A stretch of DNA of 45,136 nt from an uncultured marine group I thaumarchaeote. GTDB lineage: Archaea > Thermoproteota > Nitrososphaeria > Nitrososphaerales > Nitrosopumilaceae. The notes under the pieces were generated by a model, which worked only from the letters and a program-made list of their open reading frames with translations, searched no databases and was not told the DNA's origin. The translations under genes were made by a program, and so were the position numbers. The stretch spans positions 1 to 45,136 of the forward strand of contig CABXQD010000005.1 in assembly GCA_902514275.1 (NCBI GenBank). The letters run 5' to 3'. Positions within the stretch are counted from its first letter, which is position 1, and the number at the start of each line of letters is the position of its first letter. Below, one piece after another: positions 34,026-40,178 of the stretch.

Positions 34026-34142
34026 TCATAAAATTACAATTTGCACGCCATGAGAATTGGTATGTTTAGTAGCCCATGATAACTCTCCAAAGGAGCAATG
34101 GCAATTAAACAAAAATTCTCCTGTGGTAACTTCGGTTACCAC
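34026..34142 (-). CDS. Micro-ORF, 38 aa, Cys/His pattern
   Basis: GTG frame of 38 codons after an in-frame stop: MVTEVTTGEFLFNCHCSFGE, then LSWATKHTNSHG and a hydrophobic end. The C-x-C and H-x3-H pairs suggest a zinc micro-finger; TTGEFLFNC also recalls the last strand of cupredoxins, so it may be a decayed copper-protein remnant. The start codon sits in the hairpin at 34121-34144. Confidence 0.35.
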   Translation of the reverse strand: MVTEVTTGEFLFNCHCSFGELSWATKHTNSHGVQIVIL

Positions 34143-34144
34143 AG
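34121..34144. repeat. Perfect hairpin with cUUCGg tetraloop
   Basis: CTGTGGTAAC, TTCG, GTTACCACAG: a 10-bp perfect stem closed by C-G on the extra-stable UUCG loop when transcribed from the plus strand. A small CTCC-AAA-GGAG stem lies just before it. It overlaps the start of the 38-aa minus-strand frame. It may be part of a structured RNA, a transcript end or a translational control element. Confidence 0.5.
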
Positions 34145-34202
34145 TACATTATTTTGATAACATCATAACATTCCAAAGACAAGTAATTCATCCATATGTG
34201 AA

Positions 34203-34370
34203 TTAACAACAATCTGAAAGTGCATCATCTTTTGACTTTACTTTTGTTCTTATATGATATGCAAGTTCTAAACCCTGTTTAATTTCATCTTCTGTATAAC
34301 CCTCATCTTTCATAGCATTGGCGATTTCAGATACAAGATCTTTTTCTTGTTGCGATAATTCATCACTCAT
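34203..34370 (-). CDS. Small acidic helical protein, 55 aa
   Basis: ATG frame of 55 codons: MSDELSQQEKDLVSEIANAM, then KDEGYTEDEIKQGLELAYHI and a tail ending DCC. It is amphipathic and helical throughout, with a UBA/CUE-like short-helix look (EGYTEDEIKQGL). No membrane segment. It lies 16 bp downstream of the tandem zinc micro-gene pair and may share their transcript. Confidence 0.55.
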   Translation of the reverse strand: MSDELSQQEKDLVSEIANAMKDEGYTEDEIKQGLELAYHIRTKVKSKDDALSDCC

Positions 34371-34385
34371 CAATCTACCTTGAAT

Positions 34386-34499
34386 CTAATTTAGCAATAA
34401 ATCTACCTTGATGGCACATTTCTTGTGATACCAATGACTATTTCGTATCTGAGGTTTCAATCTAATCTCCTTAGTACATAAGGTACAATGAATTTTCAA
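34386..34499 (-). CDS. Micro zinc-finger protein, 37 aa (second of a tandem pair)
   Basis: TTG frame overlapping the TGA of the preceding gene as TTGA. The sequence KIHCTLCTKEIRLKPQIRNS then HWYHKKC gives C-x2-C...H-x2-H-x2-C ligands. It shares CTLC-x-K, IRN-x-H and YH-x2-C with its upstream neighbour, so the two are paralogues or a broken two-finger gene. Confidence 0.55.
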   Translation of the reverse strand: MKIHCTLCTKEIRLKPQIRNSHWYHKKCAIKVDLLLN

Positions 34500-34627
34500 A
34501 AGAAAGTCTCCAAAGGAATCAAGTGAGCAACATGCCACACACATGACCTATGATAGGAATGTTGATTCCTAATTCTTCGTTCATCAAAAGGCATGATTTT
34601 TTTGCAAAGAGTACATGGAATAAACAT
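34496..34627 (-). CDS. Micro zinc-finger protein, 43 aa (first of a tandem pair)
   Basis: ATG frame of 43 codons: MFIPCTLCKKIMPFDERRIR, then NQHSYHRSCVWHVAH. Ligand pattern C5, C8, H23, H26, C29. It is homologous by eye to the following 37-aa frame, which it overlaps by 4 bases (TTGA). It is probably a treble-clef-like or C2HC finger. Function unknown. Confidence 0.6.
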   Translation of the reverse strand: MFIPCTLCKKIMPFDERRIRNQHSYHRSCVWHVAHLIPLETFF

Positions 34628-34774
34628 AGGCTACTACAAACCTATCTAAAATTAGCTTAAGATACGTGGGTTATTATAAAAAATACTATGTGTTAATGAA
34701 ATATATCTTACAGGGGAAAAGACAAATTCAAAAAAACAACGAAGTTTGATTAAGTGGTGTTTTAATTTAAAATT

Positions 34775-34945
34775 ATGACCAATTTAGCAATAGGAGGAAT
34801 ATCTAGTTTTTTCATTATGGGAATTGTTGTATTGATCATCTATTTTGCATATCCGTCATTTGAATATTCTTTAGCTATTGCCAGTATCTTGATAATAATT
34901 GGTTTGGTTACTATCGCTCAACTAAAGATAGTTAATAAATTATAA
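34775..34945 (+). CDS. Two-TM micro-protein, 56 aa
   Basis: ATG frame of 56 codons made of two hydrophobic helices (ISSFFIMGIVVLIIYFAY and LAIASILIIIGLVTIA) joined by a short polar loop, ending KIVNKL. It lies 16 bp upstream of the basic 44-aa gene. Function unknown. Confidence 0.5.
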   Translation: MTNLAIGGISSFFIMGIVVLIIYFAYPSFEYSLAIASILIIIGLVTIAQLKIVNKL

Positions 34946-34961
34946 AAAAATAGGAATCAAT

Positions 34962-35096
34962 ATGGGCGGTTCAAAAAGAAAAACAGATACAAGAAAGCGT
35001 AAAGGGCAAAAAGAAGCAGAACAAAAACAACGAGTTAAAAATTATAAAAAGAAACAACAAAACGACACAAAGAAAAAAAAGCCAAAAAAATACTAA
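34962..35096 (+). CDS. Lysine-rich micro-protein, 44 aa
   Basis: ATG frame of 44 codons, more than 40% Lys/Arg, starting MGGSKRKTDTRKRKGQKEAE and ending KKKKPKKY. Such composition suits nucleic-acid or ribosome binding and intrinsic disorder. It could also be low-complexity noise in A-rich DNA, but the ATG and the 16-bp spacing from the gene before support coding. Confidence 0.45.
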   Translation: MGGSKRKTDTRKRKGQKEAEQKQRVKNYKKKQQNDTKKKKPKKY

Positions 35097-35170
35097 ATCC
35101 AATTCCAGTATGTTCCTAATGACACGATATAGATCCTCATCTTAGCACGTGTCACTAGAAACAATTCATT
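35093..35170 (-). pseudogene. Possible remnant of a UvrD/Rep-type helicase C-terminus
   Basis: A 25-codon open stretch bounded by stops reads NELFLVTRAKMRIYIVSLG before its end. This resembles helicase motif VI of the UvrD/Rep family (V-A-x-TRAK-x-x-L-Y). It has no start codon that would make a domain and no upstream homology in frame. Very short; it may be coincidence. Confidence 0.25.
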
Positions 35171-35278
35171 TCAAAATTAACTCTATTATAATCTAAAAAA
35201 AGTCATAAATTCAAAATTTCATGCCTAATTAAAAAATAAAGTAAAGTGGGAAAATAGAAAAACGCTTATCATCAAAAA

Positions 35279-35599
35279 ATGTCACAAATATCAGATATGA
35301 ATGAAGCTTCACTTTCAAAATTAGACGACAAAGGAGTTTTTACAATTGTGAAAGTAGAAAATATTGAACGAAAAGTAGGAAAAGAAACTATAACTGAAAT
35401 AAATATTGAAACTGAAGAAGAATTTAACGGGATTAAAAGATTCTATACATCACGAAAAATGATAGTAGCAAAATTCTTTGATAATGGAAATCCAACTACA
35501 TTATCTCAAGATATTCAAAGAGGGAAAAAATATAGAGTAAAAATTATCACGCAAAAATTTGGGAATGGAAAAGAAGACTATGATATTGCAAAATCATAG
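35279..35599 (+). CDS. Conserved hypothetical protein, 106 aa (OB-like)
   Basis: Soluble beta-rich protein: DDKGVFTIVKVENIERKVG, ITEINIETEEEFNGIKRFYT and KKYRVKIITQKFGNG. The strand order suggests an OB-fold-like small barrel, but this is by eye. No Cys. Probable single-gene transcript; the adjacent 35097-35278 stretch shows only the helicase-like remnant. Confidence 0.6.
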   Translation: MSQISDMNEASLSKLDDKGVFTIVKVENIERKVGKETITEINIETEEEFNGIKRFYTSRKMIVAKFFDNGNPTTLSQDIQRGKKYRVKIITQKFGNGKEDYDIAKS

Positions 35600-35787
35600 T
35601 GGTAAAAAATCATTAAAAATCATGATCATTCTTAAATAACATTTTAACATAGTATATGTAACAAGAAACCATCATTTCTGCGTCGTAGAGTGATGAGTAA
35701 GGAGAACAATTCATGTTAGGATACATTTACGTTCAATGTTTTCCACCTTCTTTTCTTGTTGTTTTAAAATAAAAAAATAGAAAAATC

Positions 35788-35889
35788 CTAACTGAAACTT
35801 AAATCAGGATTTTTGCAGAAAGTACATTTTTCCATTAATCCAAATTCATTCATGAACTTTCCTTTTCCATCACATTGAAGACAATCCAA
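35788..35889 (-). CDS. Micro zinc-knuckle protein, 33 aa
   Basis: TTG frame of 33 codons right after an in-frame stop: MDCLQCDGKGKFMNEFGLME then KCTFCKNPD. The C-x2-C-x-G-x-G and C-x2-C pattern is a DnaJ/rubredoxin-like zinc knuckle. The rest of the 35600-35996 interval holds nothing I can support. Confidence 0.45.
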   Translation of the reverse strand: MDCLQCDGKGKFMNEFGLMEKCTFCKNPDLSFS

Positions 35890-35996
35890 GTTGATCTAAA
35901 TTGACGAAGATACAATTAAGTTTTTTGTAGAAATTTACAGATTAAGTGTTAGGCACAAATATTCAGATTTTTATTGTAACAAGTTAAAGGCAAAAT

Positions 35997-36251
35997 ATGA
36001 TTGAAAAAGAAGATGCAAAAAAAGTCATAGAAGTGATTGGAAATAATCTGATAGGAGTCTCACATGATTCTAACAGTTTTCAAAAATTACCAGACTCATT
36101 TTGGGGATATTTTGCAAGAGGTCATGATAAAAAGGGTACATTTGGAGTAATTGTCACATACTCTGAAGATGGAAAGGATGTGGATGAATTGATGAAAATG
36201 TATGAAGAATGGGCAAAACAAAACAAACCTCAAACAGAAAAATCTACCTGA
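35997..36251 (+). CDS. Conserved hypothetical protein, 84 aa
   Basis: Soluble alpha/beta protein: EDAKKVIEVIGNNLIGVSHD, SFWGYFARGHDKKGTFGVIV and a helical end. Its terminal codons overlap the convergent TPR gene by 8 bp. Family not recognised. Confidence 0.55.
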   Translation: MIEKEDAKKVIEVIGNNLIGVSHDSNSFQKLPDSFWGYFARGHDKKGTFGVIVTYSEDGKDVDELMKMYEEWAKQNKPQTEKST

Positions 36252-37290
36252 TCAATCTTTTAAAATCAATATCATTTTGCAATTCAATAAAATCAGGATC
36301 TTTTTTGATTTTATTCAAAAAATGTTCATGTCCATCATGTTCATGTCCATCATGTTCACCGTGTTCATTTTTTCTCTCTAATTCTAATAATTTTGAAATT
36401 AACATACATGTTTGTTGATTTTTGCTTTGTTTTGCTGTTGATTTGGCCTTAAAATATAATGAATTCATTTCTTTGGGATCATCTTTTAAAATTTTATTAA
36501 AACACAAAATTGCCTGATCATATTTCCCCATTAGATGTAAAGAATAACCTTTGTTGATAATAACATCTGTGTTGTTTTTCTCACTGCGCAATATTTGATT
36601 AAAATATGCTAATGCATCTTCAGGTTTTTTTAAATTATTGCAAGCAATACCTAAACGAAATATTGCATCAAAATCTTTTGGATCAATTTTTACAGCCTGT
36701 TTGAAGCATTCATAGGATAATCGAAATTTTTTAATTTCCAAAAGAGAGTTACCGAGATTGCATAACGAATCAACATCAGTTTTTTTCTCATTTAATGCAG
36801 ATTCAAAATATTCAATGGCTTTGTAATGTTGCTTGTCTCCAGCATAAACAATTCCAATATTATTTAAAATTTCAATATCTCCAGGATTAAGATTCAATGC
36901 ATTTTTGTAAGTAGAAAGTGCATCTTCATGTCTACCCAAAGTTACAAAAACATTTGCTTTGTTACAAAGAGCATTTGTATCTACAGAATTTATTTTTAGA
37001 GCCTTGTTAAATTCACCTAATGCATCTTCATATTGTCCCATATCATATAATGTAGTTGCTTTATTATACAACCCATCAAAATCATCAGGATTACGAGTTA
37101 GAACTTTTTCCAATTCTTCAAGAGATTCTTCATATTTTCCTAGTTCTGCAAGACAAACAGATTTGTTTATCATCATCTCAGAATCATGTGGATTTTCTTC
37201 TATAATCATTTCAAAAAGTGTTAATGATTTTTGAAATTTTTTTTTATTAAAATTTTGAATTGCTTGTTTTAATAACGATTCAAGTATCAT
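36244..37290 (-). CDS. TPR-repeat protein with His-rich stretch, 348 aa
   Basis: About eight TPR units from residue ~5 to ~300 (e.g. MMINKSVCLAELGKYEESLE, ALCNKANVFVTLGRHEDALS). A histidine-rich run then follows at ~309-323 (NEHGEHDGHEHDGHEHFL), and the TPR-tail motif DPDFIELQNDIDFKRLIR ends the protein. The His run can bind Zn, Ni or Cu. Its ATG overlaps the stop of the 80-aa gene (ATGA), so it is the third gene of the operon with the metal-binding lipoprotein-like protein, and a metal link is likely. Confidence 0.85.
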   Translation of the reverse strand: MILESLLKQAIQNFNKKKFQKSLTLFEMIIEENPHDSEMMINKSVCLAELGKYEESLEELEKVLTRNPDDFDGLYNKATTLYDMGQYEDALGEFNKALKINSVDTNALCNKANVFVTLGRHEDALSTYKNALNLNPGDIEILNNIGIVYAGDKQHYKAIEYFESALNEKKTDVDSLCNLGNSLLEIKKFRLSYECFKQAVKIDPKDFDAIFRLGIACNNLKKPEDALAYFNQILRSEKNNTDVIINKGYSLHLMGKYDQAILCFNKILKDDPKEMNSLYFKAKSTAKQSKNQQTCMLISKLLELERKNEHGEHDGHEHDGHEHFLNKIKKDPDFIELQNDIDFKRLIR

Positions 37291-37529
37291 GCAATTGCTA
37301 CTCTTTTTATCAATGCATTTTCTGGAACTATGTGTATTTTTTCTTTATTGTTAACACAGTTAAAAAAAATTCTAGTACATTTTTCAAAATAATATGTTTC
37401 AGAATGTTCTTGATTTCTGAAGAGTAATATTTGAGCTTCAGGTTTTATTGCAAGCCAAGTTAAATTACCATTAATAATACCCAGACTTTCCCAATCATCG
37501 AATTTTGGAATATATGTTGTCAAGAGCAC
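37287..37529 (-). CDS. Hypothetical protein in metal operon, ~80 aa
   Basis: Starts at GTG 37529 or at TTG 37523, which overlaps the TGA of the binding-protein gene as TTGA. Soluble beta-rich sequence (GNLTWLAIKPEAQILLFRNQ) with two Cys (FEKCTRIFFNCVNN). It overlaps the TPR gene by 4 bp. Function unknown; operon position suggests a metal-related role. Confidence 0.6.
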   Translation of the reverse strand: MLLTTYIPKFDDWESLGIINGNLTWLAIKPEAQILLFRNQEHSETYYFEKCTRIFFNCVNNKEKIHIVPENALIKRVAIA

Positions 37530-38908
37530 TCTAATGCGACTTGCAAGTTATTCATATTTTGTCTCATTTTATCAAAGTATGTGGTATTTGGATCATCATC
37601 TTCTGTAAGTGATTCTAATGGACTAAACAACAAAATATCACCGCCTAATTCAGATGCTAATCTTTCAGCCAGTTTTGTATTTCTATTTTCTTCAGTAAAG
37701 AAATACTTGATGTCATTGTCTTCTGCAAAATGAATTAGATCCTCAATATCCTTGGCAGTCACAGGAGTTTCAGGGCTAAATTCCTTTATTACTCCCAAAG
37801 TTTCAAGGTCATATCTTTCTGCAAAATACGAAAATGCATTATGGAATGGTACAAACGTGTCTTTTGCGCAAGAAGATACTTCATTTCGGATTTCTTGATC
37901 CAATTGATCTAATTGATTGGCATATGAAATAGCATTGTCATGGTAGATTTCTGCATGTTCAGGATCTGATTCTTTCAAGTGATCTGCAATAGTCATTACC
38001 TGAGATTTTGCCAATATAGGATCAAGCCAAATGTGTGGGTCATAGGAAGTATTCATGTGTCCTTCTTCTGCATGGTCATCGTGTCCATCTTCTTTTGTAT
38101 GGTCATCGTGTCCATCTTCTTTTGTATGGTCATCGTGTACATCTTCACCAGAAACTAAATGATGAATCTCTTCTAGTCCTTCTGCACCTTCCATATGTCC
38201 ATCTTCAATTTCATGGATTAAATTTTCAATATCTTCAATTGCACCTTCATGTCCATGTCCATCTCCTTCATGTTCAAGTAGTATCTCTTCAATTTCTTCA
38301 ATAGATTGTGATTGTGTTATTTCGCCTGCTTCAAATTCTTCTATAACATGTGCAATCTCTTCGTAAAATTCTTCTGCATGGTCATCGTGTCCATCTTCTT
38401 TTGTATGGTCATCGTGTACATCTTCACCATGACTTCCATGTGAACTATGATCATGTGCGTCTCCTTCCATTAAGGTAATTCCTTCAGATGAATCTACAAA
38501 TATGATATGTGCAAAATCAGGAGAAGATTTTATTTCATCAATGTATGGTTCAAAACCAGCACCATTGTAAACCAGCATATCTGCTTTAGTCAAATCAACA
38601 ATAGTTTTTGGTCCTAACTCAAATGAATGAGGATCTCCATTAGATGGAATCAAAATTTGTACATCAGCAGCATCTCCTGCAACGCCTTGAGTAAATTGGT
38701 ATAAGGGGTAAAATGTAGTATAAACAAGTAATTTATTTTCAGATTGAACAGCAACTTCATTTTCAGATTCCATAGTTGGGATAACAACATCAATGTCAAC
38801 GATTAATGGAGTATCATCATTTTGAGTTCCCATAGATACAAACAATACGGCAACAATCACAGCTGCTGCAATTCCTCCACCGATAATTCCAATTTGAGAA
38901 CCTTTCAT
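37520..38908 (-). CDS. Zn/Mn-type ABC transporter substrate-binding protein with large His-rich insert
   Basis: Cluster A-I (ZnuA/TroA) binding protein, membrane-anchored by residues 6-27 and lacking a lipobox Cys. Metal ligands are H93 (NGDPHSFELG), H292 (DPHIWLDP), H356 (FVPFHNAFSYF) and E406/E407 (FTEENRN). A ~140-residue insert (148-288) is packed with HDDH/HGH/HEH and contains two copies of GEDVHDDHTKEDGHDDH; it makes the protein 462 residues against ~300 usual. The insert should buffer or scavenge Zn or a similar metal outside the cell. No permease or ATPase gene adjoins it. First gene of a three-gene coupled operon. Confidence 0.9.
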   Translation of the reverse strand: MKGSQIGIIGGGIAAAVIVAVLFVSMGTQNDDTPLIVDIDVVIPTMESENEVAVQSENKLLVYTTFYPLYQFTQGVAGDAADVQILIPSNGDPHSFELGPKTIVDLTKADMLVYNGAGFEPYIDEIKSSPDFAHIIFVDSSEGITLMEGDAHDHSSHGSHGEDVHDDHTKEDGHDDHAEEFYEEIAHVIEEFEAGEITQSQSIEEIEEILLEHEGDGHGHEGAIEDIENLIHEIEDGHMEGAEGLEEIHHLVSGEDVHDDHTKEDGHDDHTKEDGHDDHAEEGHMNTSYDPHIWLDPILAKSQVMTIADHLKESDPEHAEIYHDNAISYANQLDQLDQEIRNEVSSCAKDTFVPFHNAFSYFAERYDLETLGVIKEFSPETPVTAKDIEDLIHFAEDNDIKYFFTEENRNTKLAERLASELGGDILLFSPLESLTEDDDPNTTYFDKMRQNMNNLQVALECS

Positions 38909-38920
38909 GCCTGAATTCTC

Positions 38921-38966
38921 AAAATCTTATTAATAAACGTGTAAAATCTTAATAAGAATATATATA
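38921..38966 (-). promoter_or_regulatory. Promoter with repeated operator-like sites upstream of the metal-binding protein
   Basis: Plus-strand 9-mers AAAATCTTA recur at 38921 and 38943 (22-bp period), each leading into a palindrome (TTATTAATAA; TCTTAATAAGA). A TATA-like AATATATATAG lies at 38957-38966, placing the transcription start near 38933-38940, so the repeats cover it. Two helical-turn spacing suggests a dimeric regulator, possibly MntR-like. Confidence 0.45.
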
Positions 38967-39073
38967 GAAAAATAAAAAAAATATTAAAAATTATTAATCA
39001 ATTTAATAATAAAAAGTATCAGATTATTAATTGGTGTAAATACATTAAATATCAAAAATTTCAACATTAATAC

Positions 39074-39166
39074 ATGTCAAAAATCATAAAATGTCCTAGT
39101 TGTGATTGTCACATTGTTGTAGATAAAGAAGGCAAAAAAGAATTTTGTATCAAAAACGAATCCTAG
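39074..39166 (+). CDS. Micro zinc-ribbon-like protein, 30 aa
   Basis: ATG frame of 30 codons: MSKIIKCPSCDCHIVVDKEG then KKEFCIKNES. C7, C10, C12 and C26 can form one zinc site. It is divergent from the metal operon and convergent with the repeat protein. Confidence 0.5.
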   Translation: MSKIIKCPSCDCHIVVDKEGKKEFCIKNES

Positions 39167-39184
39167 TTAATCATAAAATTTGTT

Positions 39185-39940
39185 TTAATCAGTTTGTACT
39201 TCATTTTTATTTTTATTGAATTTGTTGTATCCATCTTGGTTGTATCCATCTTTGTCATAACATAAATGATCATATCCTTGTTTGTCAAAGCCATTCTCAT
39301 CATATCCATTCTCATCATATCCATTCTCATCATATCCTTGTTTGTTGTAACCTTCTACATTGTAACCATTTTTGTTGTATCCATTCTCATCATATCCTTG
39401 TTTGTTGTAACCTTCTACATTGTAACCATTTTTGTTGTACCCATTCTCATCATATCCTTGTTTGTTGTAACCTTTTTTGTTAACTCCATCTATGTTGTAA
39501 CCTTTTTTATTAAAACCATCTTTGTTGAACCCATCTTTGTTGTAACCTTTTTTGTTATAACCAGCAGTATCAAAAGGAATTTTTGTCTCAATGTGAATTC
39601 CATCTATTGAAAAACCCCGATTATCATACCCAACTTTGTTGTAACCTTTGTTATTGAATCCTTTTTTGTTGTATCCATCTTTGTTGTAACCTTTAAAATC
39701 AAATCCATCTTCATCATATCCTTCTTTGTATCCTTTTTTGTCATATCCCTTTTTGTCAAATCCTTTTCGATCATATCCTCTTTTGTCATATCCTTTTTTA
39801 TCATATCCATTTCTATCAAAGCCATTTTTGTCATATCCTTTTTTGTTGTATCCATTTTTGGCAAACCCATCTTTATCATATCCATCTAAATCATACCCTT
39901 GTTTGTCAAATGTATGACTAAATCTATCCAAGAAACCCAT
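39185..39940 (-). CDS. G-[YF]-[DN]-x-x pentapeptide-repeat protein, 251 aa
   Basis: After MGFLDRFSHTFDKQ almost the entire chain is about 45 tandem five-residue units of G-Y/F-D/N-x-x (GYDKDGFAKNGYNKKGYDKN and so on), interrupted once near residues 110-125 (IETKIPFDTA). It is rich in Gly, Tyr, Asn, Asp, Lys and Glu, with one Cys (LCYDKD). Early repeats are Lys-rich (KK), late ones Glu/Asn-rich. Not the Pfam pentapeptide-repeat (A[DN]LXX) family. No signal peptide. Likely an extended, repetitive structure; function unknown. Confidence 0.8.
   Translation of the reverse strand: MGFLDRFSHTFDKQGYDLDGYDKDGFAKNGYNKKGYDKNGFDRNGYDKKGYDKRGYDRKGFDKKGYDKKGYKEGYDEDGFDFKGYNKDGYNKKGFNNKGYNKVGYDNRGFSIDGIHIETKIPFDTAGYNKKGYNKDGFNKDGFNKKGYNIDGVNKKGYNKQGYDENGYNKNGYNVEGYNKQGYDENGYNKNGYNVEGYNKQGYDENGYDENGYDENGFDKQGYDHLCYDKDGYNQDGYNKFNKNKNEVQTD
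39321..39470 (-). repeat. 60-bp tandem DNA repeat inside the pentapeptide-repeat gene
   Basis: A 60-bp unit (four pentapeptides, GYNKQGYDENGYNKNGYNVE) runs twice nearly perfectly and half a third time, differing at a single base in the best-aligned part. This shows recent unit duplication in an otherwise diverged repeat array. Confidence 0.8.
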
Positions 39941-40005
39941 TATAGAATATCACGAATCCATTTAGATAAGCATTTTTGTGCCTAATAAAATCCAAAAAAA
40001 TAAGA

Positions 40006-40137
40006 TTACTTAGTTTCTTTCAAAAGTTTTCTATAACCTTCACATTCTTTACAAACAGGTTTTCCTTTGTATTTTGGATTACCATCTTTGATCTTCAATG
40101 TACCAGGAGCAATTTTACAGATGCAACAAACTACCAT
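40006..40137 (-). CDS. Small zinc-ribbon protein, 43 aa
   Basis: ATG frame of 43 codons: MVVCCICKIAPGTLKIKDGN then PKYKGKPVCKECEGYRK. C5/C7 (or C4) and C30/C33 give a two-knuckle zinc ribbon like treble-clef C-x2-C proteins. It lies between the repeat protein and leuB on the same strand. Confidence 0.6.
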   Translation of the reverse strand: MVVCCICKIAPGTLKIKDGNPKYKGKPVCKECEGYRKLLKETK

Positions 40138-40178
40138 ATAAAATAACTAAAAATTGCAACTAATAAAAATTGGGAATT

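Noticed and set aside
33825-34031. 68-codon plus-strand frame
   Set aside because: Irregular composition with no motif; the overlapping 25-codon membrane frame in another phase looks more protein-like.
35689-35794. Box C-like TGATGA with a distant CTGA, a possible C/D box RNA
   Set aside because: The spacing of about 100 nt is far too long for an archaeal C/D sRNA and no C'/D' pair is visible.
38035-38304. Plus-strand frame rich in HRVHLLLYG repeats
   Set aside because: Antisense of the His-rich insert of the metal-binding protein; periodicity comes from the coding repeats.
39266-39610. Plus-strand hydrophobic 114-codon frame resembling a membrane protein
   Set aside because: Complementary strand of the pentapeptide-repeat gene; hydrophobicity results from reading Asp/Asn/Tyr codons in antisense.
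39221-39900. Dense short direct repeats suggesting a CRISPR array
   Set aside because: The repeats are in-frame 15-bp units of an uninterrupted protein gene; there is no repeat/spacer structure and no cas gene.
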